Both the position numbers and the translations under genes were made by a program. This document shows, one piece after another, positions 1 through 11,197 of a stretch of 64,000 nucleotides of DNA (positions are counted from its first letter, which is position 1; every line of letters begins with the position of its first letter). The DNA is from Dendrocalamus latiflorus (lineage: Eukaryota; Streptophyta; Magnoliopsida; Poales; Poaceae), in NCBI GenBank assembly GCA_017311315.1, contig CM029670.1, positions 29,646,773 through 29,710,772 of the forward strand, given 5' to 3'. Below the pieces are notes generated by a model. It was not told where the DNA came from. It was given only the letters and a program-made list of their open reading frames with translations, and did no database searches.

Positions 1-616
1 CGATTCCCGCGCTACGGCGACAAGCTCCTCGGTGCGCGTCTTCATCTCCGCGCACTCCGCTTCCAAGCGGCGTAAACGAGCGTCTTGGGCAGAGCGTGCC
101 CCCGTAGCTCCCTGCAGCTCCCCTTCGGTGGCCTGCAGCCTGCCCCGTAGAGCTCCTTGCTCGCGAGCGTGAGCCGCTTGCAGGGCCTGGGCCACCACGA
201 GTGTCTACGCAGCGGAGGGGTTAGCATGCGCTAAACGACTGTGAGGGGTCCAAAGGACAGATGCTTACCCTCACTCCCGACACTTCCAATGCGTCCCCAA
301 GGCGCCCTGACCCATAGGTCTGCAACGCCTGCTGGCCAATGCTGGCGACTGCATCGTCCGCAATCCTGCGCCATGCCCGCAGCGCATCCGATGGAGGGAC
401 GAAGTCTGCCGGGCTCGGGCGCTCGGCATCTGTGCCGCCAGCGCCAGGACCCCCACGCCCAAGGGATGGCTCCTCCTCCGGGATAAGTGCCGCTACAAGA
501 GGAAGTATACGTTTGTCACGAGACGCGGATGGAGGGGGCCAAAGGGCCCGACAACATGGCTTTGGCCCGTGAAGCCCTTCACCATGAGAGGCTCCTTTTG
601 TAGGGGTGGCCCCCAC
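1..616 (-). CDS. Antisense ORF of Tat-like retrotransposon, two exons (copy 1, 3' part outside window)
   Basis: The minus strand carries an open frame antisense to the retrotransposon, next to its 3' LTR. Exon 1 runs down to position 269, where a GTAAGC donor follows. A CTGCGTAG acceptor ends at 205, and the frame continues from 204 to the window edge, giving a 64-nt intron that keeps frame. Exon 1 encodes a segment with DALRAWRRIADD and ends DALEVSGVR; exon 2 begins TLVVAQALQAAHAREQ and is an alanine/glutamate/arginine-rich probable coiled coil, seen complete at 40082-40897. No in-frame ATG is visible in exon 1, so the start is unknown and 616 is only the open-frame limit. Antisense ORFs between pol and the 3' LTR are known from Tat-lineage elements; their function is not established. 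Splicing here is inferred only from the splice-site match and frame. Confidence 0.45.
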
Positions 617-840
617 CTAAGCCCAGCAGGCCTGTTAGATGAATGTAAGGCCCAAAATGGGACATGTATAATGACATGAGTACCCCTGAGGGGAATACTC
701 AGATGTAAGGGTATAATTGTAAAAGCACTCCCCATGTGGATGTATATATACAACACAGGCCATGGGGAGAAACCCTAAGCCATTACTCACCTAACTCTCC
801 ACTACCATACTCTCTCTCTGTTTGGTCTGTAACCACAACA
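596..840 (+). mobile_element. 3' LTR of Tat-like Ty3/gypsy element (copy 1)
   Basis: This 245-bp LTR matches 35396-35650 almost base for base; differences include a shorter CT run near the end. It ends in ACCACAACA and is followed by CTAGC, the same five bases that precede the 5' LTR at 35391-35395. It contains a TATATATA box near 743. The left end reads TTTTGTAGG rather than TGTTGTAGG, so the terminal TG has mutated or the true start is at 599. No strong polypurine tract is seen just upstream. Confidence 0.8.
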
Positions 841-1067
841 CTAGCCATGCCCTCTGAAAGCAAGCAAACAAGCATATTACAGATAAATGACAGATAAGTT
901 TATTGCAACTCAAAGTAAATTACAACAAAATTCGCTACACAGATGAATGTAACAAACGGCCAGCAGATCACATACATATATAGAATGAAAATCGTTACAC
1001 AGATCTGACAAATGAATTAAATTGAAGGAATTGTTTGACTTGTACAATTGAATCCAATGTTTCAACA
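841..1067. other. Flank and 3' UTR of the Ulp1-like gene
   Basis: Non-coding sequence between the Tat 3' LTR and the Ulp1-like stop. It starts with CTAGC, the second copy of the Tat target-site duplication. No other gene is visible. Confidence 0.4.
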
Positions 1068-1391
1068 TCTAATTATCACCATTGGGGTGGAACTCTCCAG
1101 CCTTGTTTATGACCTCTGCTACTAAGAATTCGGAGAGGTTTCCACGAATTTCTGAGTTGGTCAAGATCATATGTACTTTCGTCGAAGTCCACCCGCTGTC
1201 GCTAGGAGCAATGTTAAGTCATTAATTAGCATGTGTGTATAAATATATACACATATATATAATCAGAAAATAATAATTATTGGAAAGACCTGACAAACCT
1301 CTGGATCATTGATCTTAGTATCCATGATTTCCTTCATATGGCGGTAAACGTAGAATCCACATACGTTACCATGTAGCTGCTGGTGGCACTG
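1068..1391 (-). pseudogene. C-terminal exons of transposon-borne Ulp1-like (C48) protease gene
   Basis: The minus strand shows an exon at about 1391-1302, preceded by a TTTTGCAG acceptor and followed by a GTTTGTC donor. It encodes a peptide containing HGNVCGFYVYRHMKEIM. The C-G-x-Y-V context is the catalytic-cysteine region of Ulp1/SENP-type peptidases found in plant CACTA and Mutator-like elements. A last exon at about 1210-1068 encodes a C-terminus containing LSEFLVAEVINKAGEFH before a stop. Its exact frame is unsettled because a second frame is also open. The N-terminal exons lie about 10 kb away at 11198-12164 on the same strand. The exon carrying the expected catalytic His and Asp was not found. 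Copy 2 has lost this part. Confidence 0.55.
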
Positions 1392-1525
1392 CAAAAGTAG
1401 AATTACATACATAGGTATTGTCAATTCTAGAGGCATTATAACAAAGTGTGACATAGGCAAAACGCGAGGGTGTCGAGTGGTGAGCCGATGCAACTGGTAG
1501 CTTGCAGACCACCGTGGCAAAACGT

Positions 1526-1925
1526 GCCGTCCCACCGAGGTGATGCTTACGAGGTGGACGGCGAAGCCGCGCGCTGATGACGTGCCGTCCGGCCGAGGTG
1601 ATTCCTACCAGGCGGACGGCGGAGTCGAGCGCCGACAATGTGCCGTTCGGCCGAGGCGATGCCTACGAGGCGGAAGGCGGAGTCACGCGCCGATGACGTG
1701 CCGTCCGGCCGAGGCAATGCCTACTAAGCGGGCGGTGGAGTCGAGCGCCGAAGACGTGCCGTCCGGCCGAGGCGATGCCTACGAGGCGGACGGTGGAGTC
1801 GAGCGCTGATGATGTGTCGTCCGGCCGAGGCGATGCCTACCAGGCAGACGGCGGAGTCGAGCGCCGAAGACGTGCCGTCCCGCCAAGGCGATGCCTACAA
1901 AGCGGGCGGCGAGGCACTTGCGGCG
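1526..1925. repeat. 58-bp GC-rich minisatellite, about 7 units
   Basis: Units share the core CGTGCCGTCCGGCCGAGG and recur near 1580, 1640, 1697, 1755, 1813 and 1871. Because 58 is not a multiple of three, the open frames across it (for example 1540-1809 with a recurring GRGDAY peptide) are probably repeat artefacts. It is absent from copy 2, where the interval equivalent to about 402-2480 is missing. Confidence 0.75.
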
Positions 1926-2084
1926 TAGGCCGAGGGCGCTACACACACAGAGGCAGGGAGGCAACACTGCTGTTCCCCTACCTTCGAAAAGTGTGCCCGC
2001 GGACTCTTTTGTTGCTGTTGCATCCTATTTCGTGCAGCAGTTCTTGATCGGCTTTTGGTCTAAATCGCCCGACTGTCTCGAGCA

Positions 2085-2430
2085 TCAGCGTACTCTACGG
2101 AGTTAAACAAAGACACGCGTTCGCGCGCGCACTCTCTTTGGATAAAACCACTCTGTGGGCAAAGCCAGGGGTATGAGTATAAACAAAGACACGCGTTCGC
2201 GCGCGCACTCTCCATGGATAAAACCACTCTGTGGGCAAAGCCACGGGTATGAGTATAAACAAAGACACGCATTCGTGCGCGCACTCTCCGTGGATAAAAC
2301 CACTCTATGGGGCAAAGCCACGGGTATGAGTATAAACAAAGACACGCGTTCGCGCGCGCACTCTCCGTGGATAAAACCACCCTGTGGGCAAAGCCATGGG
2401 CATGAGTATAAACAAAGATGCGTAGGGGGA
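2085..2430. repeat. About 76-bp tandem array with CG-dinucleotide runs
   Basis: Four to five units; GAGTATAAACAAAGACACG recurs at about 2175, 2251, 2328 and 2404. Each unit carries a CGCGCGCGCAC tract and CCACTCTGTGGGCAAAGCC. It is related to the 56-bp array at 38270-38860 inside the Tat-like element. Confidence 0.8.
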
Positions 2431-3740
2431 CGCCTCCGCGTGCACTCTACGGAGTATAAATAAGATGTGGATGTTGATCCCACGCACTCTACGGAGTATA
2501 AATAAGATGCGGATGTTGTCCCTACGCACTCTACGGAGTATAAACAAGACGCGGATGCCGCGTACGCATGGACATTGTCCTTACGCGTACTCTCCAGAGT
2601 ATAAATAAGACGTGGATGTTGATCCCACGCACTCTACGGAGTATAAATAAGACGCAGATGTTGTCCCTGCGCACTCTACGGAGTATAAATAAGACGCGGA
2701 TGTCGTCCCTGCGCACTCTATGGAGTATAAACAAGACGCAGATGCCGCGCACGCATGGACATTGTCCTTACGCGTACTCTCCGGAGTATAAATAAGACGT
2801 GGATGCTGATTCCACGCACTCTACGGAGTATAAATAAGACGGTGGTGCGTCGCTAAAGCGATGCACTCCCTGGTGTCTCAGCCATCGCGTTGTTTTTGTA
2901 CTCCGTAGCGTGCGTGGGATCAACATCCACGTCTTATTTATACTCCGGAGAGTACGCGTAAGTACAATGTCCATGCGTGCGCGGCATCCGCGTCTTGTTT
3001 ATACTCCGTAGAGTGCGCAGGGACAACATCCGCGTCTTATTTATACTCCGTAGAGTGCGTGGGATCAACATACACGTCTTATTTACACTCCAGAGAGTAC
3101 GCATAAAGACAATGTCCATGCGTGTGCGGCATCCGCGTCTTGTTTATACTCTGTAGAGTGCGTAGGGACAACATCCGTGTCTTATTTATACTCCGTAGAG
3201 TGCGTGGGATCAACATCCACGTCTTATTTATACTCCAGAGAGTACGCATAAGGATAATGTCCATGCGTGCGCGGCATCTGCGTCTTGTTTATACTCCGTA
3301 GAGTGCGCAGGGACAACATCCGCATCTTATTTATACTCCGTAGAGTGCGTGCAGAGGCGTCCCCCCACACGTCTTTGTTTATACTCATGCCCGTGTCTTT
3401 GACAGAGAGTGCGCGCGCGAACGCATGTCTTTGTTTATACTCAGACGAGAGCGAGCTTTGTCGCCTTTCGACTCCCAAGTGCGCGCTCGGACGCGTGGCT
3501 TTGTTTATACTCCGTAGAGTGCGTGCGGAGGCGGACCTCGACGCTACGTCTTATTTAGAGTCCGTAGACTGCACGCGGAGGCAAGCCTCCACGCGTTGCG
3601 GGCGGTTAAGGTGCGTGCGAAGGCAGACCTCGCGCTACGTCTTATTTATACTCCGTAGAGTGCGCGCGGAGGCGTCCCCCGCTGTGTCTTATTTATACTC
3701 CGGAGAGTACGCCGACGCTCGAGGTGATCGTGCGATTTAA
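2430..3740. repeat. Palindromic arrays of about 43-bp TATA-containing repeats (copy 1)
   Basis: On the left arm (about 2430-2843) nine units read CTACGGAGTATAAATAAGACG on the plus strand, spaced 42-43 bp, with a roughly 60-bp variant unit containing GCATGGACATTGTCC. A short centre (about 2844-2895) follows. The right arm (about 2896-3740) holds the same units in reverse, reading CGTCTTATTTATACTCCG, with at least twelve units that degenerate outward. Every unit holds a near-perfect plant TATA box (TATAAATA). Copy 2 at 41101-41870 keeps the palindrome with fewer units. Function is unknown. Confidence 0.85.
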
Positions 3741-4357
3741 ATCCAAAACGAGGACCAGAATAGAGGCAGCGATAAATGGTATGATGACCAACCATTTTTT
3801 GCTGCCATGTGCGCAAGGAATGCAGTGGCGATTGTTAAAGCATCATACGAGATCGCATGCAATGCGTACCGGGCCGGGTGGTGGCGACGTTGAGTAGGCT
3901 CCGTGGGTGCAGAGACCCTGACGTCCTTTCTAGCTCATGCGGGGACGAAGCGTCGTCCTGCACTTGCGCCGGAGTGCATGCATGTGACGGACGTACGCGT
4001 ACCATGCATGTAAGTCCGTAGCGCCTTTGGCACATGCATGCTCGCATGCATGCCCTGCTTGTGCCGCCCCTCCTGTGTGCATGCGTGGCAGTAGGTGTCT
4101 TGTTGTCGAAGCCCAGGTTGGAGGCGAGGTCACAGGGCGTCAAGTCCGTCGGGAGTGGAGACCCGGGCTGTACGGCAGAAGCTCAGAGGCGAGGTCCGAG
4201 GCGCGGAGGCGAAGGCCGAAAATATCGTCGCAGAGGCGTGGATGTAATGAGGTTCGACGACCATGGAAGGCTTGGCGGCGTCGAACTCCTTGCGCTGCCG
4301 TGCGCCGGCGGAGTCGTTCGCGTTGGGGGCGGATCTGGTGAAACCGGGGGGGCCGTG

Positions 4358-7300
4358 TGTCACATCCCAAAATTTGGCTTTTTCAAAAATTTAAATTCAA
4401 ATTAATTATTTTAAGGTAATTGGATTTTACTTGGTTTTTATTTGCCTTTCTGGATTTTCTGGAATTTAAAAACCTATTTTAGAATTTAAAAAGTAATTCC
4501 AAATATGAAAATTAATTATTAACAGTAGTTGGAAATAATTTTATTAAGTCCAAAATATCTCCAGGAGCTTCTGTGAATTTTTCTGGAATTTGTGGAGGTA
4601 ATTTCATATTTTTCTGAGGCCTAAATGATTTTCTAGCCTTTTCTGAAAAATCAAAATCAAATTCTGAAAATAAAAATCCTCTCTTCCCGCCCCCGGCCGC
4701 CACGTGGACGGCCTGGATCTCGCCACGTCGCCCCCCTCGGCCATCCGCTCCATCCCGCCTACCCCTCCCCGATGGCCGCCACGTCGCCCCTCACTCCCAT
4801 CCACCCGTCCGCCCTGCCCTCATCCTCCACCGCCCGATCTCCATCCGACGCACGCGCACCCCCGCTCCCTACTCTCTCTCTCCACGCGCCCCCGGCCCAC
4901 CTGTCGGCGCGCCTCCCCTCCGCCTCCGTCTCTCTGCCCGTGGGCCCCGCCCGTCAGCCACCCCGCGCCCCCGCTCTCGCTGCCGCCCGGCCCCGCCTGT
5001 CGGATCCGTCTCCCTCGCGGAGCCGGCACTTTCCTTTCTTTCCCCCCCCCCTCTTTCCTTTCTCGCCGGCCGACCGAATCCTCGGCGGACCCGGCCTTTC
5101 CTTCCTCGTCTCTCTGCGGTTTTGGAAGCCTCGGACGCCGCCGTGACCGAATCCCCAAATCCCCGCGCCTCCCTTCCTTCCGCGCCCCCTCCTTCCTTTC
5201 CTCCCCCAAACCTTCCTTCTCCGACCGCCAGCAACGGCGAGCAATTGCCGCGCCCCTGCTCCCCCTCAGCCCCTATAAATACCCCCCTCGGCTTCGCCTC
5301 CTCCCGCACCACCTTCCAGAGCCTTCCACCTTCACTCCCGAGCCCCGTAGCACCCCAGCGCCGTGCGCCCTCTCTCCACGAGCTCCGCAGCACTCCGGCG
5401 AGCTTTTGCTGACACTTCGGTCATCCTCGGAGCCAGCCACCGCCACCCCGAGCACCCCCGTGCCCGCGCCATCCTCCCCGACGCTTCGTCCGTTCCTTCC
5501 CGCCGCCGGAGCACCGTCGCCCCGGAGGACCTGAGCTGCGCCACCGTCTTCCTCGTCGCCGGCCTACTCCACTCATCGCCGCACCCCGTTGACCCCTCCA
5601 GCAGCACCGCCTTCGCTCCAGGGACGCGTTTTGGAACTCCACCGAACCTCCCCGACCACCTCTCGCCGCCGGCAACCCCGCCTCCGTTCACTGCAGTCCG
5701 GGCCTACCCGAAGGTACCCCTCAAGAGGGTTACCTACCTTATTGGGTAGGCAACACCTCCCCGCTCACTTGGCTAGCAGCGCTCGCTCGTAACTCCCTCG
5801 GCGCGCGTTTGAGCCTCCGGCTCCGCGCGCGGAGGTTGAGTTTTTCGTTTATTTTCCGGGCTGACAAGTGGGTCCCACCCGTCAGCGGCCGCCGGTCTGC
5901 GCTGGCACTGCCGCCTGGGCCCCACCAGTCTGCGTCAGCCTCTGACAAGTGGGTCCAGATGCCAGTGGGTCCCACCTGTCAGTGACCGAAGAAAATGAGT
6001 TCACTGGCAGAGGGGTCCCACATGTCAGTGACCAGCAGAGAATACTGTTCCGTGGGTCCCACCTGTCAGTCTCCCGAGATAAAAATAAAAGAATAAAATT
6101 TAATTCTCCAGTGGGTCCCACCTGTCAGAAATTTCCGAATTTCTGGATTTATTCAAATCTGAGTTTTTCAAATGAGCTTAACTTTCTCATTTTAACTCCA
6201 AATCCAGCCATTCAAATTTCTAAATTCATCTAAAATCATAATCTATCCAACTATGGCCTCTGTTGAATTTTTTGGATTTTATTTGAATTTTTGTTTGTAT
6301 TTATTTGTTTTGTTGCTTCGTCTTTCCTCGCGTAGATTCCAACATTGTCGACGATCCCTCTTCACAGCAACAAGAAGACCCAGAAACCCTGCAAGAAGGT
6401 AAGTCTCCTTTGATCATCTTGAACCTATGCTTTTGAAAATGTTTTAATTATTTTAATTGTATGCATTGCTATTTACATAAAAGTCACTAATTCAAATCTT
6501 AAGGTAGTAGTTAATCCAACCTTGTTATGCCCTCACTTGAAGTTGATTGCCATGTACCTTGTCACCCTAGAACTTCCTTTGTCTCAATAATGAGATTACT
6601 ATTAAACTTTGTGAATATTAGAATGTTAGGGTAATGCTTAGTCTTGCTATCTAATAACTTTGGAAAATCTTGAAAATGGGAAATTATGATTTATTATTGA
6701 ATCCTTGTGTTTGAAAGTGAAGTGGCAATTGGAGTTGTCACTGTGATTTTAAAATAAAATAAAAATGTGAAAGTTGGTTTAGATTAGGGTGGATGGCTGT
6801 TTGGGTTGGTGCAGTAAGCACGAGAACTTGTTAAGTGTATGTTCCACCCTAGTCAAGTAAGGACCGACGCTTGTGTTTGTCCAAACTGAGCATTAACCGT
6901 ACAACCACAAGTCTATATGGGTACGACCTAGCTGACTAACTTACGATAGTCTAGTTTAGGTGCCACCAGTGGAAAGTGGGTGCCAGGGATGGACTGGTTA
7001 TTCACAGTGAGGGACAGGGATTTACTGTACTCATATGGCGCAAGAGGGGGCTTCGGTTCGGGCAGTTAGCCTACCTGCGGTGAAACCTCAGCGGGTGGTA
7101 TCTAGCTAGATTAGAGTAAGGTAAAAGCTTTGTGATATTTTATCTGGGTCTCATGCCAAAGTAAGCGTGTTGACTTTTAGGATAATTTATCTCTTGTGGG
7201 TAAAGTTGTACAACCTCTGCAGAGTGTAAAACTATTCGAATAGCCGTGCCCACGGTCAAGGGCGGGCAAGGAATGCATGCACATGGTAGATTTCTGGTTT

Positions 7301-7991
7301 TGTTTTAAAATCAAAAGTTTTGTATTCCGAGAGTGGAGGGAACTCTCGAAAGGGTATCCTGGCGGTTGGAGCCAGAGAGGGTGGATTTAACCCGCAGTAT
7401 TAAACTTGTTCAAGTTGTTGGCTAGTGTTGGTAGATGGAACCTTCACTAGAAAGTTAATGATAGTTTCTGCTAAAACATTTACTTTATTAACTTGATGCC
7501 TTCGAAAATAATTAGTAGTAATTGAATTTTAAAATGCTGCTTTGTGCAAAAGAACCATATAGCCTTCCTTTGTCAAGCCTTGCATCTATGCATTTTTCCC
7601 AAGACTTGCGGAGTACTTTATGTACTCACATGCTACACTTAAAATAAACCTCAGAAGAACATGAAGCTCAAGAAGGTGATTACGACTACTGCTTCGCTTG
7701 TGGCTATGATGGATTCTTCCCGGAGGACTAGGTCGCGCTTCCCCAGTCAACTGCCTGTGGCATTTTGATGGGTCTACTTTGAGTTTACTTTGCTTCCGCT
7801 GTGTTTTGATTGTGCGAGGTCTTGAAACCTCCAATGTAATAATGAGACCTGGTGGTCAGTACTCTTTATAATTGTAATAAATACGTTGTTGGCCATGAAT
7901 CATTTCTGTTTAACTGTGTACACTAGCTTTGATCTGGGACTAGTGCAGAAATACACAGAGGGTCCGGGTTTGGAAATCTGGGGTCCCGACA
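4358..7991 (+). mobile_element. Solo LTR, Tekay/Del-like, 3634 bp
   Basis: Starts TGTCACATCCC and ends GGTCCCGACA, with the 5-bp duplication CCGTG on both sides (4353-4357 and 7992-7996). Copy 2 near 42531 carries a single CCGTG with no insert, so this is a clean insertion with an empty site available. No internal sequence or second LTR is attached, so it is a solo LTR left by LTR-LTR recombination. It contains the family-typical stretch CTATTCGAATAGCCGTGCCC near 7230, also seen at about 26520 and 60190. The GC-rich ORFs at about 4704-5750 lie inside the LTR and are not genes. Confidence 0.92.
5274..5281 (+). promoter_or_regulatory. TATA box in solo LTR
   Basis: TATAAATA directly after a long C-rich stretch and about 1.3 kb upstream of the AT-rich 3' half of the LTR. 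The position suits an LTR Pol II promoter; activity is inferred. Confidence 0.5.
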
Positions 7992-8721
7992 CCGTGGAGC
8001 CCCACCGCGCAGCGGCAGGCGATGCCCTTGCCCTTCTCCATTGCCGGCGCGGCACCTGCTCCCAAACGCCTCGAGCCAGGGACTTCGGGCGGGAGATTTC
8101 ACGCCTGCATGGGCTCTGAGCGGGAGACTTCGGAAGGCTCACCGAGATGCGTGGCCTACATCGAAGGCTTCGCTGGGGTGCCGCCGACGAGCGTGCTGTG
8201 GAGGCGCGGAGGCCACGGGTGGCGCGCCCCCGATCTGCGCCTTCGAATGGGCGAGGCTAGCGTCGAGGAGGCTGCGACAGTGCTCCGCGTCTCCCGGTTG
8301 CATGGCTTGGTATCGCTGGTGAGGCGAGGCGGAGACCAAGGCGACGCCACGGAGTCTAAGCGGGTGCGGAGACGAACGGCGCCTGGCCCACGCGGAGGTC
8401 ATCGGGGGCGCAGGCCATGGGCGCGGAGGCTCCCAAGCAACCTTCGCCTGCGCGTAGTCCTTGGTCGAGGTGGCCATCCCACAGAACCGCGAAGCTGGCT
8501 GGGGACTTCGCGCGCATGGATGGATTACTTCACGCGTGAATGGATACTTGCATGCATGCAAGGATGGATACGCGTGTTTCATCGAGCTCGCCGCGCAGAG
8601 GCCCGACGGGGAGCAAAGTCTCGGCATAGGAGGTGCTGGCCCGGCTTGGAGGCTCGCTGCGAGGCGCTCTGGGCAACGTGTTAGGGTCGAAGATGTGGAG
8701 CCTTGACCAGTATAGAGCCGA

Positions 8722-8930
8722 AGTCCGCCGCATGGAATCGGAGGCCAGGTCGCGGACACCGAGCAGAGGCCACCGCCGCCCCTGTGAAGTCCGCCGTGCG
8801 GAGTCGAGGCCCAGGTCGCGGACACCGAGCAGAGGCCACCGCCGCCCCTGCGAAGTCCACCGTGCGGAGTCGGGGCCCGGGTCACGGACGCCAAGCGGGG
8901 GCCGACTCTGCCCCTGCGGAGCCCATTGCT
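8722..8930. repeat. 66-bp tandem repeat, about 3 units (copy 1)
   Basis: GCGGACACCGAGCAGAGG and variants recur at about 8752, 8818 and 8884. The same array is at about 43262-43470 in copy 2. The 66-bp period keeps reading frame, which explains the open frames here. Confidence 0.75.
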
Positions 8931-10159
8931 GCATGAAGGCCAGCGGAGTCCTGGCGGATGAAGTCCTCGCGCAACACCGGCGTGAAAATTTTCCATTGGC
9001 CTTACTTCGCTAGTGGCTCTATACCCGAACCGCCTGCTTGTTTGCTGCGCGGATCTTCATGAGGCTACCTCACCGTCGCAAAGATTGCTATCGCGCTCGA
9101 GGAAGGGATCAACGCGCCTGCCGTAGACGCGTGGAGACATCGGGGCGTACGCGCCATGTACGCGCATGCCGTAATTACGCGGAGATGCCGCAACGTACGC
9201 TCCACGGACACGCATGCCCGGTGTCGCGCAGAGATGTTGACCTCGTCAATGACTGGCGCAGGCTTCACTTGGCGGGATGCTTCATGGCTACATGGACGGC
9301 TACGTGTGCAGACTGGGATCGTGCGCGCGCGGTCCGGCGCGGCGGAGACCTCGACGGAGGAGTCGGACTTTGGACTCCACGTCGACGTACCTGCAGACGT
9401 GATAGGCCAGATTGGAGACGTGGGCCGCGAAGCTCGCCGAAGTCTCGGCCGCCGCCGCTGCTGGAGACGAGGTCCAGGAGGCTAAGCGCTCTCTCGTCGG
9501 CGACATGTTGGAAGCCAGCACGACGTTGAGGGTTCACGCCGCTCGGGCAAGGCACTTATTATTTCCTGCAAAGGCGGACATCAAACGTAGCGTCTATGCA
9601 TGCATGGATGGGTTTTGTGCCTGCATGGTTAATATTCATGCGTGTATACGTGCATGCACACTTGAGTGCATGCATGGATGAAGCTCGTAGACGGATATTA
9701 TATGCATGCATGGATGTTGATGCTTCATGTGCGTATGCATGAGAGAATACTCGGCTAGATTATACGTGTGCATGCAAAGGATACGACGTAGAGCCGCTGC
9801 ACTCCACCGACCACTCCGTACTAAAGACCCTCGATACGGAATACGCGGATCGCGCTGGGGCAAGCGGGGACTCGGCGACAAGCTGCTGGGGTCATATCGC
9901 CAAGTCCTCCAAGGCTTCGTCTGCGCGAGGTCCGCGGCTGAGGTCTCTGGCGAAGCAGAGCCCGCGGCGGGGGCCGAGGCATGGAAGCGACCCTGCCCGC
10001 GCGGGACGGCTCGACACGAAGACGACGATGCGTAGAGCTAGCTGACGACGGCGAATGCTCCGAGGCGGGCCGCGTTGGACGACTGCAGGAGGCGAGGCCG
10101 CGTTGGCTAAGCCCCGGCAGAGGAGGTCCTCTGGGCACTGCCTCCGTGTCTATGTCGGG

Positions 10160-10290
10160 CAGAGCTACACCGAAGTCTTGCTTGGACAAATAGATGCTCA
10201 CAGACGATTCGAAGTCTGCCCAGATGATTCGAAGTCACCGAAGTCGCGCAGAGCTACACCGAAGTCTTGCTTGGACAAATAGATGCTCAC
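10160..10290. repeat. 89-bp tandem duplication
   Basis: AGAGCTACACCGAAGTCTTG occurs at about 10161 and again at about 10250. Copy 2 has a single unit at about 44717, so the unit changed after the segmental duplication. Confidence 0.65.
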
Positions 10291-10846
10291 AGACGCATGC
10301 AGAGAGAGAAAGAGACAGGTGCATGCATGCGTGGGTGGGCGGATGGACAGCAGGGAACGGGACATCACCACCCTGCTGCACGAGCGAAGTCGAGCGCGGA
10401 GACCGTAGCAGAGGTGAAGACCAGACAACGCGACAAGCAAATGCCGACGCCCCACCTGAAGAGTCCGACGCTAAGCATGTGTTGTCCGCGCGACGGTCAG
10501 GTTTCCCACTAGCCATCTTCACGGTCCCGGACATCGCTTCCCTGCATGACCACCCCCGGCCAGGCAAAGATAGCAGCGACAAATAGTTTAAAAATAGGCG
10601 ATGCGAGTAGATCTATTAATACTGGATCCGCAAAACGAAGCGAAACATGCAGACAGAGCTCCTACAACTTGATCTAGCCGCAAAGTACACAGGTAAAGTC
10701 CATATGCTTCCATAGTCAAGATAGTTAAGTTTTTTGACAAGCAAACTACTTATCTGTGTAAGCTTGCCATCCATTGAGCGAGCAGCATGCTCCCAGGGCT
10801 TTCGTTGAGCACTGGAGAAATCGCTTCCATACGTATCTTCTAGTCA

Positions 10847-10864
10847 TCTCCACGGACGGCGCCA
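10847..10864 (-). other. Primer binding site of the minus-strand LTR element
   Basis: The minus strand reads TGGCGCCGTCCGTGGAGA, nearly the site TGGCGCCGTCCGTGGGGA that follows the Tat 5' LTR at 35653. It sits two bases inside the minus-strand LTR at 10867-11158. It partly matches the 3' end of tRNA-Asp, the primer used by some plant gypsy elements. Confidence 0.65.
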
Positions 10865-10866
10865 TC

Positions 10867-11158
10867 TGTCGTGGCTACAGACCAGACAGCAAGGAAGGGG
10901 ACTAGTAGTAGGAGAAGAGGAGAGCTAGATCTGTGGGAGAGTTGGTGAGAATGAGAGGATGTCCCTCCTCCTACCCCTCCTGGGGGTTTATATACATGAG
11001 TGGGGTAGAATGGGAAATTCCCATTCTACCCCTTAGTACTTACAAAGTATGAGGGTACATTGGTATATTTACACTGGTATATTCCTCTACACTATTTGGC
11101 CTATTACATGTTGGACTAGTTGCACGGCCCAGTCGCAGGGGGTTGGGCCACCCCCACA
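10867..11158 (-). mobile_element. 5' LTR of minus-strand LTR element (copy 1), 292 bp
   Basis: On the minus strand it begins TGTGGGGGTGGCC and ends CCACGACA, with TATATAAAC near 10987 as a likely TATA box. The identical-length copy is 53674-53965. Terminal style (TGTNGGGGTGGCC...) resembles the Tat LTR at 35396. It lies inside an intron of the Ulp1-like gene just after the donor at 11197. Confidence 0.75.
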
Positions 11159-11197
11159 ATAGAAACATATGTGTGGCAACTAGTGAAAAGTACTTAC

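Larger units (their letters stand above)
3741..11158 (-). mobile_element. Body of non-autonomous minus-strand LTR element (copy 1), interrupted by a solo LTR
   Basis: Sequence between the TATA arrays and a 292-bp minus-strand LTR (10867-11158) preceded by a Tat-type primer binding site. Excluding the solo LTR at 4358-7991, it matches copy 2 at about 41945-53965 apart from the copia insertion there. Many GC-rich ORFs overlap on both strands, but none shows gag, protease, RT or integrase motifs, so I treat the body as non-coding. The left end and 3' LTR were not found. CATGCATG motifs are frequent (about 3975-4060, 8545, 9600, 9670, 9700, 10320). Confidence 0.5.

Noticed and set aside
2060..3740. 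Possible CRISPR-like array
   Set aside because: Units are contiguous diverged repeats without unique spacers, form a palindrome, and lie in plant DNA.
4704..5750. Long GC-rich proline/serine ORFs on both strands
   Set aside because: They lie wholly inside the solo LTR, overlap on opposite strands, and reflect CCN-rich composition.
8022..8996. Overlapping 220-aa and 285-aa ORFs on opposite strands (and 42442-43434)
   Set aside because: No domain is recognised; GC-rich repeat DNA with a frame-preserving 66-bp period opens both strands at once.
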